This document shows positions 38,101 through 45,476 of a stretch of 64,000 bases of DNA, piece by piece; position 1 is the first letter of the stretch; each line of letters opens with the position of its first letter. The position numbers were made by a program, and so were the translations under genes. This stretch comes from Microbacterium enclense (GTDB lineage Bacteria; Actinomycetota; Actinomycetes; Actinomycetales; Microbacteriaceae), in the NCBI RefSeq assembly GCF_001456955.1, contig NZ_KQ758469.1, positions 312,926 to 376,925 on the forward strand, read 5' to 3'. The notes beneath the pieces are model-generated. The model did no database searches and was not told where the DNA came from. It worked only from the letters and a program-made list of their open reading frames with translations.

Positions 38101-41100
38101 AGCACCGCACGCCGACGCTTCTTGCGACCGAAGAATGACGACGCATCCGCGGCCTGGGCAGCTGCGTGGATCTCGCGAACGTTCCGCGAAAGAACCCGCG
38201 GATCGACCTGAGCGAGCCATGCGGGCGGCTGCGCGGCCGCCGCTGTGAGCCGCTGAGCGACGCCATCGATCGACCCGGGCTGCACTCGGTCGACGGCGTC
38301 GAGAGCATGGCGCGGTGCGCGAGCGACACCCGCCCACGCGTCCATCTGCTGCGGGCTCTGCACGCGCGAAAGCATCTCGCTGGGGCCGACAGCAGACAGC
38401 GCGTCGTCGAAATCTCGCGCCGCGCGATGCAGAGAGGCCGCGTCGATCTCGGGATCGTCGACGAAGCCCCACGGATGCGTCGCTGCCGGCCGGGCGAGAT
38501 CGCTGACAGCCGGCAAGTCCCGCAGAGTCGCGCGCAGCTGATCGATGTGATCGCCGGAGGCCACCAGGGAAGCGGGCACATCCAGGGGCGGAATGTCCGC
38601 GGCCGATGCCAGCAACTGCGATCGAGCCGAGTACAGCGACAGACCGGCCGCGTTCGGTTCGTGAACCCGCTGCGCATAGCGCGACAGCGCGCCACGACTG
38701 GACTCCGCCGCCTCGCGCTGCGCGGACAACGCCGCCCGATCGGGCCGGGCGGTGGCGTCGAGCGCCGCCCGGAGTTGCTCGCGCACGGCATTCGGCCGCG
38801 CGCCCTTGTCATGCAGGTCGAGCGAGAAGGAGCCGAGCCCGACGGCATCCAGTCGGTCTTTCACGACCTCCAGTGCCGCGCGCTTCTCTGCCACGAAGAG
38901 CACGCGCTTGCCGGATGCCAGCGACCGAGCCAGCAGATTGGTGATCGTCTGCGACTTGCCGGTGCCCGGCGGGCCTTCGAGCACGAACGTGCGGCCCTCG
39001 ACGGCCTCGACGACGGCCTCGAGCTGCGACGAGTCCGCGGAGACGGGAACCTGCGCCGAGAGCGCATCGAGATCGACGTCGACCGGCGCCGGGACCGCGT
39101 CGATGTACGCCTCATTCGGCGAGCTGATGAGGTGGGTGACGAGCGAGTTGGTCGCGAGCTCTTCCCAGTTGTCGTCGAGGTCCTTCCACAGCCGGAATTT
39201 CGCGAACTGCAGGATGCCGAGGTGCACGGTGTCCTCGACGACGAAGGGCCGCTTGGCGTCGACCATCGCCTGGCGCACCGCGTCGAACGCCGCGCCGAGG
39301 TCGATCCCCGCGGCATCCGTCGCCGGATTTGCAAGTCCCGGCACCTCGATGCCGAAGCTCACCTTCAGCTTCTCGAGGAGGCAGTAGTTCGGCGTGGAAG
39401 CACCCGCCTCGTCGAGGACAAGACGGAAGGACTGGCCACGCGACACGCTCTCCAACGTCACCGGGACGAGCACGAGCGGCGACTGCAGCTGCCGGTCGTT
39501 GAACTCCCAACGCAGGGTGCCGAATGCGAGGTACAGGTTGTTCGCGCCGGTCTCTTCGGTGACCGTCTTCGCTTTCGCGGCCAGAGCGCGCAGCCTCGTC
39601 GTGTAGGCCGCTTGCGTGACGTCGGTCAGGTGCGCCTGCCGCTTGTCAGCCAGGAGCGCCTCTCGTTCGGCCTCGTCGCGGTCGCGACCGAAGCGGATGC
39701 CACGCTCCCGCGCGATCTCGGGAACGTCGTCGGACGCGAGAAGCGTGACGCTCGCTCCTCCGTTGATCATGTCCTCGAGCCGGCCGAGTGCCGCGCCCGG
39801 CACCGCGAGTTGGTAGCCCGCGCGACTCGTGAAGTTGATGAGGCGATTACGAAGACTCAGGTCGAGCAGAGCGTTCTTCCACTGCGCCACCCGCGGCGGA
39901 GCCACTGCGCGGCCCTGTGCATCGCGCTGGCCGGCGACGAACGGCGCCAGCACGCGGTCCAGCGGTCGATACTCGACGACGGTCACCTCGCCGTCGGCAC
40001 CCACCGTGCGGCTGGGGAGCGGGAAGATTCCGTTCTCGCGGGCCGCGCGCACGTCGGTGATGCCGAGGATCTCGTCCCGGCGGGCTTCGAGGTACGCCGC
40101 GGGGGTGGCGCGGGCGACGTCGAACGGGACGGATGCCGCACCGCCGGTCACCTGTGTCGTCTCGAGCAGTGAGATTCGGCCCAGCTTCGCGAGGTTGACC
40201 GCTTCTTCGATGTCGGTGGTCGCGGGCAGACCGAGACTGCCGTTCTCACGCCAGTACCCGAGGAAGATGTGACCGTCCACGGCCCACAGCGTCGAATTGA
40301 TCCCGACCTGCTCGAGCAACGCGGCGAATGTCAGCGTCGTGTCGAGGCACGTTCCGAGCCGTCCCTCGAGCACCTCGTGCGGCGTGCGGATCTTCTGACC
40401 GCGCAGGCCCCAGCTCGCCGGAGGCTCTGCATAGCGGATGTCGAGTTCGCGCACGGCATCCCAGATGGCCGCGACCACGGCGTCCACCCGCGCCGGGTTG
40501 TCGCTCTGGTACCCGTCGAGCTCCGTGCGGCCGCTCGACTGCCCCAGCACGTCCGAGGCTCGCTGCAGGACCGGCGTCAGCGCGGTCGCCTGCGGCTGAG
40601 CGAAGGATGCAAGGAGCTCGAGGCCGAGGTGCAGCTCCTTGGCGATCCACTGGTTCGCGGCAAGCACGGTGACCGGATGACGATGATCGGCGATCACCGC
40701 GCCGTCTGGGCCGCGCAGGGTGAGAGTGATGAAGCCGGGCTGCTCCGTATCGACTTGAAGCATCGGAGCGGGATCGAGCGACAGCAGATCGAGCCCGGCG
40801 AGCGTCTTCAGACCGGGCGCAAGGTCGAGGATCACGACTTTGGGCGCCCCCAGCGAACCGTTCGCCGTGCCGGCCTCGATCTCGAGGGATGCTCCGCGAA
40901 GCTCGGGCCCGGCATAAGAGACCCGAACCTCCTGCACCGGCACGATGCGTGCGTGTGCCATGGCATAGCTAAGCTCGCTCACCGCGTCGAGCGACAGACG
41001 CGCGTTCGACGCCGGATTGGATGAAGTCGCGGACTCGTCCGTCTCGGGCTGCTCGCGCCGCTGACGGCGGGTGAGCGGCAACGCTTCCGCGGCGGCCAGC

Positions 41101-41669
41101 TCGGTAGGAAGTGGGGCGGTTGCTGACGAAGGGAGCGGGGCAGCAGGGGGCACGGGGAGTGGCGCGACCGGTGGCGCGGGGAGCGGGGCGCTCGGCGGTG
41201 ACGGAAGCGGGCGGCCGGTGGCTCCACCGCCCAGTGCCGACAGCACCGCCGGCTTGCGCGCCGCAATCCGCTGCGCTTCGTCGCCCGCGCCGATTTCGCG
41301 CAGGAGCAATTCAGCCGAATCGAGCGCCCGGTATGTCTCGGCGAGACTGAACTCGACCTGGTGCGCGTGCTTGTTGCGCACCTCGCGCAGCTCACTCGCC
41401 CAGTTCGTCGCCTGGCGGGAGATGCGCCCGTCGAAGGGGTAGCCGAGGTTGCCCAGCTTCTCGGTCATCACTCGCAGCATCAGCCCGACGTCATTCACGT
41501 GATGGTGCGAGGTGGGTCTACCCGCGAGCTCGTCTTTGTGAGCGATGACCTTCACCCACGACGGCCCCTGGGGTAGGCGCTCTGCGAAAACCTGCTCGAT
41601 GAACGGACGGAGGCCTTCGGCCAGGTCGTCGATGGCCCCGCCGATGATGTGACGTGTATCGATGGTCAA
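35181..41669 (-). CDS. Giant HEPN–transglutaminase-like–DUF4011–SF1 helicase–Vsr-like nuclease protein
   Basis: A 2162-residue multidomain protein. I place the start at TTG 41669 (AGGGGGA site about 6 bases upstream); the preceding in-frame residues look random. In order: an Swt1-like HEPN domain with RNKHAH near residue 100 (the R-x4-H ribonuclease motif); a Pro/Ala linker near 140–180; a transglutaminase-like segment with GTCLDTTLTFAALLE near 440 and DGHIFLGYW near 465; DUF4011 (WKNALLDLSLRNRLINFT near 603); an SF1 helicase with GPPGTGKS near 900, VVFDEASQ near 1516, and VAVTRAR near 1770; a Vsr/PD-(D/E)xK-like domain of the REase_MTES_1575 type (DFRIDL and LLDGEGW near 1870); and a DUF3320-like tail. 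Such proteins sit in defence islands. I infer nucleic-acid sensing coupled to RNA and DNA cleavage. Confidence 0.8.
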   Translation of the reverse strand: MTIDTRHIIGGAIDDLAEGLRPFIEQVFAERLPQGPSWVKVIAHKDELAGRPTSHHHVNDVGLMLRVMTEKLGNLGYPFDGRISRQATNWASELREVRNKHAHQVEFSLAETYRALDSAELLLREIGAGDEAQRIAARKPAVLSALGGGATGRPLPSPPSAPLPAPPVAPLPVPPAAPLPSSATAPLPTELAAAEALPLTRRQRREQPETDESATSSNPASNARLSLDAVSELSYAMAHARIVPVQEVRVSYAGPELRGASLEIEAGTANGSLGAPKVVILDLAPGLKTLAGLDLLSLDPAPMLQVDTEQPGFITLTLRGPDGAVIADHRHPVTVLAANQWIAKELHLGLELLASFAQPQATALTPVLQRASDVLGQSSGRTELDGYQSDNPARVDAVVAAIWDAVRELDIRYAEPPASWGLRGQKIRTPHEVLEGRLGTCLDTTLTFAALLEQVGINSTLWAVDGHIFLGYWRENGSLGLPATTDIEEAVNLAKLGRISLLETTQVTGGAASVPFDVARATPAAYLEARRDEILGITDVRAARENGIFPLPSRTVGADGEVTVVEYRPLDRVLAPFVAGQRDAQGRAVAPPRVAQWKNALLDLSLRNRLINFTSRAGYQLAVPGAALGRLEDMINGGASVTLLASDDVPEIARERGIRFGRDRDEAEREALLADKRQAHLTDVTQAAYTTRLRALAAKAKTVTEETGANNLYLAFGTLRWEFNDRQLQSPLVLVPVTLESVSRGQSFRLVLDEAGASTPNYCLLEKLKVSFGIEVPGLANPATDAAGIDLGAAFDAVRQAMVDAKRPFVVEDTVHLGILQFAKFRLWKDLDDNWEELATNSLVTHLISSPNEAYIDAVPAPVDVDLDALSAQVPVSADSSQLEAVVEAVEGRTFVLEGPPGTGKSQTITNLLARSLASGKRVLFVAEKRAALEVVKDRLDAVGLGSFSLDLHDKGARPNAVREQLRAALDATARPDRAALSAQREAAESSRGALSRYAQRVHEPNAAGLSLYSARSQLLASAADIPPLDVPASLVASGDHIDQLRATLRDLPAVSDLARPAATHPWGFVDDPEIDAASLHRAARDFDDALSAVGPSEMLSRVQSPQQMDAWAGVARAPRHALDAVDRVQPGSIDGVAQRLTAAAAQPPAWLAQVDPRVLSRNVREIHAAAQAADASSFFGRKKRRRAVLAQFAADLRVDQTAIDLRGLSTLTGAMVETAAQVDELRGELQRQPVVVATPDLNPYLPGAAEQVGAALTWVAWLSRTLASDASTAGDLRSDLRRVYATTAPDAASAERYAALASAWRATVAAARGGASPDQLAVWAGDEGVASTWERTRAARNLATTEPVTLGRWIDLLRHVEPLRRHGMNTAREAILAGRVRADDAALAFDKGVASASIDEREDATALSDFDPAAHNRTIARFAASSAAIRGELPRALPADILSQRRFDPKFDGGDMGALKRQLSRQRGGDSVRTLMDKYGDLITQITPCMLMSPESVARFFPARAGMFDIVVFDEASQIRVADAVGAMGRARSVVVVGDSKQMPPSTFAEVTADVDEAEVDAGVVADEESILTECTQARVPSKWLSWHYRSQDEALIAFSNHQYYESRLSSFPAPLRDFTASAPDALAAKKPDYGLSLVRVDGRFERSGGRGVLRTNRVEAQTIVDEVIRRFAAAGDTAPSIGIITFNVQQRDLIDNMLRDAPDERIGRALDERDGLFVKNLESVQGDERDTILFSVAFSKNDRGMLPLNFGPLSRAGGERRLNVAVTRARRQVVLYASFDPAELRAEQTSARGLKDLKSYLELAARGVAPSDDSTVRVPVIDRHRDEIAAILTERGLVVKTDVGLSDFRIDLTLASASDPAQPIVAVLLDGEGWRARRTVADRDGLPVDVLGKLMRWPGIERVWLPEWLDDPDATADRLVAAVEAASAEGRSASTATVESGTQPVDDLDPLAADELPEPLEEGTPAEVAVGVTHPYVRPFAPWPMTTSGGVDVLDALPDRPAAERVRATLVEIIAAEGPISRARLVRLVAESFGLSRVSGTRATAILRLIPEASTRPGDEQFIWPVDVDVSTWRDVRASTSGESRPLESVALEEIANAMAVVAQLGGGVREDEIKREALRLFGGKRMTAQIAERLAEALTLAVATRRVELAPSGAYLTRL

Positions 41670-41883
41670 GACATTCCCCCTGGGGCCCGTTACGACTCGG
41701 CCGTGGGGCCGTGGCCATTCGGAGCCTAGAGGATCGTGTCCAGCCGCTTCGCGACGCAAGCTCCTCTGGCTCGCTCGCGGTGTGTGGCGGCTGCATTCAA
41801 CGCCATCATGGAGCCACAGGTGCAACTGAGACGATCCGTTGCGCCGGGCAGAGGGGTCGGGCTCGCGTCCGGACCCTCTCACA

Positions 41884-42066
41884 TCAGCGCGGGATGTCGT
41901 CAGTTATGCGATACGGCACGGCGTAGCCGCCCGTCCAAATCCGCTCTCCCTCGTACCGCGTCTCCGCGAGAGTCTGTGCGTGCCTCGTCGCCTCGTCTTG
42001 ATTTCGCAGAACGCCGAGGATCTCCACGTCTTCGTCGCCCCGGTAGACGATCCATACCTTCTCCAC
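41884..42066 (-). CDS. Small hypothetical protein downstream of dnaB
   Basis: A 60-residue protein from GTG 42066 (VWIVYRGDEDVEILGVLRNQ, then a helix and YAVPYRIT). It looks like a small alpha/beta protein with an alternating strand–loop–helix–strand order. It resembles short uncharacterised proteins that begin VWIVYR, and I do not assign a family. It lies 46 bases downstream of dnaB in the same direction. The ribosome-binding site is weak, so it could also be a spurious frame. Confidence 0.5.
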   Translation of the reverse strand: MEKVWIVYRGDEDVEILGVLRNQDEATRHAQTLAETRYEGERIWTGGYAVPYRITDDIPR

Positions 42067-42112
42067 GGAGCGAGGATACGCACGGACCGCAGAGCGGCGC
42101 CGCGGCAGCTCG

Positions 42113-43480
42113 TCACATCCCCGGCGCCATATCCGCGAACCGCGAATAGTGCCCCTGGAACGCCACGGTGATCGTGTCAGTCGGACCGTTACGGTGCTTC
42201 GCCACGATCAGGTCGGCCTCGCCCGCACGCGGGGAGTCCTTCTCATACGCGGCCTCACGGTGCAGCAGCACCACCATGTCGGCATCCTGCTCGATCGAGC
42301 CCGACTCACGCAGGTCGCTCAGGGCGGGCTTCTTGTCGGCGCGCTGCTCGGCGCCACGGTTCAGCTGCGACAGGGCGATGACGGGAACCTGCAGCTCCTT
42401 CGCCATCAGCTTCAGCGCGCGCGAGAACTCGCTGACCTCCTGCTGGCGCGACTCGACCCGCTTGCCGCTGGTGAGCAGCTGCAGGTAGTCGATGACGACC
42501 ATCTTCAGGCCCTCGCGCTGCTTCAGGCGGCGGCACTTGGCGCGGATCTCGACCAGCGTCATGTTGGGGCTGTCGTCGATGTAGAGGGGGGCGTCGTTGA
42601 TGCGGCCGCGGGTGGCGGCGACCGTGGTCCAGTCGCGGGAGTCGAGCGTTCCCTTGCGCATGCTCTGCAGGGGGATCTGGCCCTCGGCACTGAGCAGACG
42701 CATGGCGATCTCGCTACGCCCCATCTCGAGCGAGAAGAAGATGCACGGCGCGTTTGACTTGATCGCGGCGGCGCGGGCGAAGTCGAGGGCGAGCGTCGAC
42801 TTACCCATGGCGGGGCGCGCGGCGAGCACGATCATCTGGCCCGGGTGCAGACCGTTGGTCAGCTGGTCGAGGCCGGCGAAGCCGGTGGGAATGCCCGTCA
42901 TCGACCCGTCGCGGCCGCGCGCGGCCTCGATCTCGTCGACAGCGGCATCCACCGCCACCGTCAGGGGGATGTAGTCCTCGGCGCTGTCGTCGCCCGAGAC
43001 GTTGTAGATCTCGGCCTGGGCGCTGTTGACGAGCTCGACCGGGTCGCCCTCGCCGGCGTAGCCCATCTGCACGATGCGGGTGCCGGCCTCGACGAGGCGG
43101 CGCAGCATCGCGCGCTCCGAGACGATCGACGCGTAGTAGCCGGCGTTGGCCGCGGTGGGCACGATCGAGGTGAGGGTGTGGAGGTAGTCCGCTCCCCCGG
43201 CGCGCTGCAGCTCACCCGTCTTGATCAGCTCGTCGGTGACGGCCACGACGTCGGTCGGCTCGCCGTGCGAGTAGAGCGTGAGGATGGCCTCGAAGATCAG
43301 CTCGTGCTTCGGCACGTAGAAGTCGGGGCCGCGCAGGGTCTCGATGACATCGGCCACGGCGTCTTTCGACAGCAGCATGCCGCCCAGCGCGCTCTGCTCG
43401 GCGAGCATGTCGTGCGGGGGCGTGCGCTCGGGACGCGGTGCCTTTCCGAGGCGCTCCTCGGCGATGTCAGCGATCGACAC
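42113..43480 (-). CDS. dnaB: Replicative DNA helicase DnaB
   Basis: A 455-residue hexameric replicative helicase with the normal domain order: an N-terminal DnaB dimer domain (AEQSALGGMLLSKDAV near 28), linker, and RecA-like domain with Walker A ARPAMGKST near 219–227, Walker B MVVIDYLQLL near 330, and the arginine-finger/H4 region LSDLRESGSIEQDADMV. It unwinds the fork and loads DnaG primase. The GTG start at 43480 has an AGGAGA site upstream. In most actinobacteria dnaB follows rplI closely; here about 7.5 kb of other genes separates them. A small gene at 41884 follows it. Length and motifs are standard, with no inteins, although inteins are common in this protein. Confidence 0.97.
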   Translation of the reverse strand: MSIADIAEERLGKAPRPERTPPHDMLAEQSALGGMLLSKDAVADVIETLRGPDFYVPKHELIFEAILTLYSHGEPTDVVAVTDELIKTGELQRAGGADYLHTLTSIVPTAANAGYYASIVSERAMLRRLVEAGTRIVQMGYAGEGDPVELVNSAQAEIYNVSGDDSAEDYIPLTVAVDAAVDEIEAARGRDGSMTGIPTGFAGLDQLTNGLHPGQMIVLAARPAMGKSTLALDFARAAAIKSNAPCIFFSLEMGRSEIAMRLLSAEGQIPLQSMRKGTLDSRDWTTVAATRGRINDAPLYIDDSPNMTLVEIRAKCRRLKQREGLKMVVIDYLQLLTSGKRVESRQQEVSEFSRALKLMAKELQVPVIALSQLNRGAEQRADKKPALSDLRESGSIEQDADMVVLLHREAAYEKDSPRAGEADLIVAKHRNGPTDTITVAFQGHYSRFADMAPGM

Positions 43481-43673
43481 GGGCTCTCCTTCTGCTCTCG
43501 GGCCGCCCCGGCGACCCCCTCACGCGCGCGCAAGGGATGCGATGGCGAGGGTGGAACGACCTCGGGAGCATCGAATCACCGACGTCCGACATCGACGCGC
43601 GCGGCAAGGTGAAGAGGATGCCCGATGGGCTGCCCCCACGCTAGATACCACCTCGCACCCACGCAAATATGCC

Positions 43674-43817
43674 TGTGGATAACTCTGTGGAGAGTCTGCG
43701 GGAAACGCCGCGGTGTCTGTGCACAACTCCTGTGGAGAACTCGGTGGATGAATGTGGATTCCGCACGGCATACCGCTCTCGACCTGGGTTTTCTTTCTCC
43801 ACAGGATGTGTGGGGAA
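43674..43817. promoter_or_regulatory. Cluster of DnaA-box-like sequences upstream of dnaB
   Basis: One perfect consensus box (TGTGGATAA at 43674–43682) is followed by variants at 43686–43694, 43718–43726, 43731–43739, 43753–43761, 43795–43803 (opposite orientation) and 43809–43817. That is seven box-like 9-mers in 144 bases, with a T-rich stretch near 43788–43798. Possible roles are an origin-like element, a DnaA-titrating site or DnaA control of dnaB. The number of boxes is seen directly; the function is inferred. Confidence 0.5.
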
Positions 43818-43852
43818 ATCCGGGTTGAAGTACTCGTTGAAGGTTCCCCGAC

Positions 43853-43884
43853 TTGACAAAGGCATGTGTACAACTCGGGATAAC
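43853..43884 (+). promoter_or_regulatory. Candidate rightward promoter
   Basis: A consensus −35 TTGACA at 43853–43858 precedes a GGGATA or GATAAC −10-like sequence at 43877–43884 with an 18–20-base spacer. It lies about 185 bases before the secreted-protein gene at 44069, which it could serve. Confidence 0.35.
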
Positions 43885-44068
43885 TCGACGGAGGCGTATC
43901 GATCCGCGGCATCGCGTGTCAAATCCCGCGGCGCGTGGGCGTGTCGCCTGTCAGACCGCGGCTACGTAGGCACTACCGAGAATTCACCCCGCCTCTTTCG
44001 TACGGGTGAATCCGGGCGTATCGTCGCCCACCTGGAGTTGCCGACGATTCACCTTTGGGGGGCGGATC

Positions 44069-45397
44069 ATGGATGCCACGTTGAGCCGGGGGGCGCCGCG
44101 CATCGTGCGCGCCTTCTTGCTGGGCGTGCTCGTCTCCCTTGCTCTCGCGGTCATCTCGCTCTTCGCCTCCACCTCATCGGCATCCGCTTCCGACTCCGGA
44201 TCGGGCCTGCTCGGCGTCGCCGGATCGACGGTGAACGTCGTCACCGACACCGCGGGAGACGTCGTCGAACCGGTCGCCACCGAGGTGGTCGAGCCCGTCG
44301 CCACCGCCGTCGTCGAACCCGTCGCCCAGACCGTCGCACCCGCGGCCACCGCCGTCGTCGAACCGGCCGCCGAGGCCGTCGAGCCCGTCGTCTCCACCGT
44401 GGCAGAGCCGGTCGCGGAGACCGTCGAGCCGGTCGCCACCGCGGTCGTCGAGCCTGTCGTCGAGGTCGTCGCCGAGACCGCCGCACCCGTCGCCGAGATC
44501 GCTCCGGCCCCGGTCGCAGACGTCGTCAGCACCGTCACCGACGCGGCCCCCCAGCTGGTCGGAACCGCCACCACCACCGTCGGCTCGGCCGACTCCCTCG
44601 TGGGCGGCACCGTCGACACCGTCGCGGGCGTCGTCACCGACGTCGCTTCGCCGGGCTTCGTGCGCGGCACCCTCGACACAGCCGACACCGTCATCACCGG
44701 CACGGTCGGCACCGTGACAGGCGTCGTCAGCGATGTCGCCTCGTCGGGCGTCGTCGGCGCGATCGCGGAGCCGGTGGTCGACACCGCCGAATCGCTCCCC
44801 ATCGTCGGCGGAGTCGTCGAGGACACCGGCCTGGGCGGCGTCGTCACCGACGTCGCCGGCACCGTCGACGAGACCCTCCCGGTCGTCGTCGGCACCGCTC
44901 CCGAGATCGCCCCGGTCGTGCCCTCGATCCCCGGTGGACCCGGCATCACCCCCGCCCCCGGTGTCACGGCTCCTCCCGTGACGTCGCCCGCGGCGCCGTC
45001 GGTTCCCGTCGAGCCCGAGGCGGTCGTCCCCAGCCTCGAGTCGGCCGCCACTCCCCCGGCTTCCACGGCTGTCATCCCGGCGGTCTCAACGCCCACCTCC
45101 GCCGCGCAGGTCGCCCGGTACTTCGCGGCCGCGGTCGTGGCATCCACCCCCTCCGCCGTGGACGCCCCCTCGACTCCCGCCGACTCCCCCGCCGACGACG
45201 CCGCCCCCCTCGCGCTGGGCGCGGGCACCGGCGCCGGATCCTCGGCATCCACCGGATCGGGCGCGAGCGGCACGACCGCCGGCACCGCCGACCACGGCGC
45301 GTTCGCCTTCGCGCTGACCCTTCTGGCTCACGGGGGCGACGTCGACGACGACCTCCCCGGCATCCCCGTCTACGACACCGACGCTTCTCCTGACTGA
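44069..45397 (+). CDS. Secreted protein with Val/Glu/Pro/Ala repeats
   Basis: A 442-residue secreted protein. ATG 44069 (MDATLSRGAPRIVR, then a hydrophobic stretch ending at SASASDS near residue 39) reads as a Sec signal peptide, and a GGGGGG site precedes it. The mature part is low-complexity: about 20 imperfect repeats of the kind VVEPVATAVVEPVA through residue 150, then beta-rich VTDVA-type repeats (GGVVTDVAGTVDET), a proline/alanine-rich region and an acidic C-terminus. No catalytic or anchoring motif is visible. It ends 79 bases before the chaplin-like gene and runs the same way, so the two may be made together as surface proteins. I do not recognise a named family. Confidence 0.7.
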   Translation: MDATLSRGAPRIVRAFLLGVLVSLALAVISLFASTSSASASDSGSGLLGVAGSTVNVVTDTAGDVVEPVATEVVEPVATAVVEPVAQTVAPAATAVVEPAAEAVEPVVSTVAEPVAETVEPVATAVVEPVVEVVAETAAPVAEIAPAPVADVVSTVTDAAPQLVGTATTTVGSADSLVGGTVDTVAGVVTDVASPGFVRGTLDTADTVITGTVGTVTGVVSDVASSGVVGAIAEPVVDTAESLPIVGGVVEDTGLGGVVTDVAGTVDETLPVVVGTAPEIAPVVPSIPGGPGITPAPGVTAPPVTSPAAPSVPVEPEAVVPSLESAATPPASTAVIPAVSTPTSAAQVARYFAAAVVASTPSAVDAPSTPADSPADDAAPLALGAGTGAGSSASTGSGASGTTAGTADHGAFAFALTLLAHGGDVDDDLPGIPVYDTDASPD

Positions 45398-45476
45398 GGC
45401 CGGTCTCGCTGTGCTTCTGCACGGCTGATGACCCCGCGCGCACGCGCACCCTCACTCATCTACAGGAGAAACTCTC

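Larger units (their letters stand above)
43481..44068. other. Gene-free interval between dnaB and a secreted protein
   Basis: This 588-bp gap holds a cluster of DnaA-box-like 9-mers (43674–43817) and a promoter-like element facing right (43853–43884). Short open frames are present on both strands but none has recognisable protein features. Its DnaA-box density is unlike any other gap in the window. Confidence 0.6.

Noticed and set aside
38166..40172. A 668-codon rightward frame inside the HEPN–DUF4011 gene
   Set aside because: Antisense shadow of the helicase frame, no recognisable motifs.
3376..42112. Prophage or integrative element with integrase
   Set aside because: No integrase, recombinase, capsid or tRNA gene is visible inside the interval.
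43669..45393. A 574-codon rightward frame over the DnaA-box gap and the secreted-protein gene
   Set aside because: It is out of frame with the signal-peptide-bearing gene at 44069 and gives arginine-rich nonsense.
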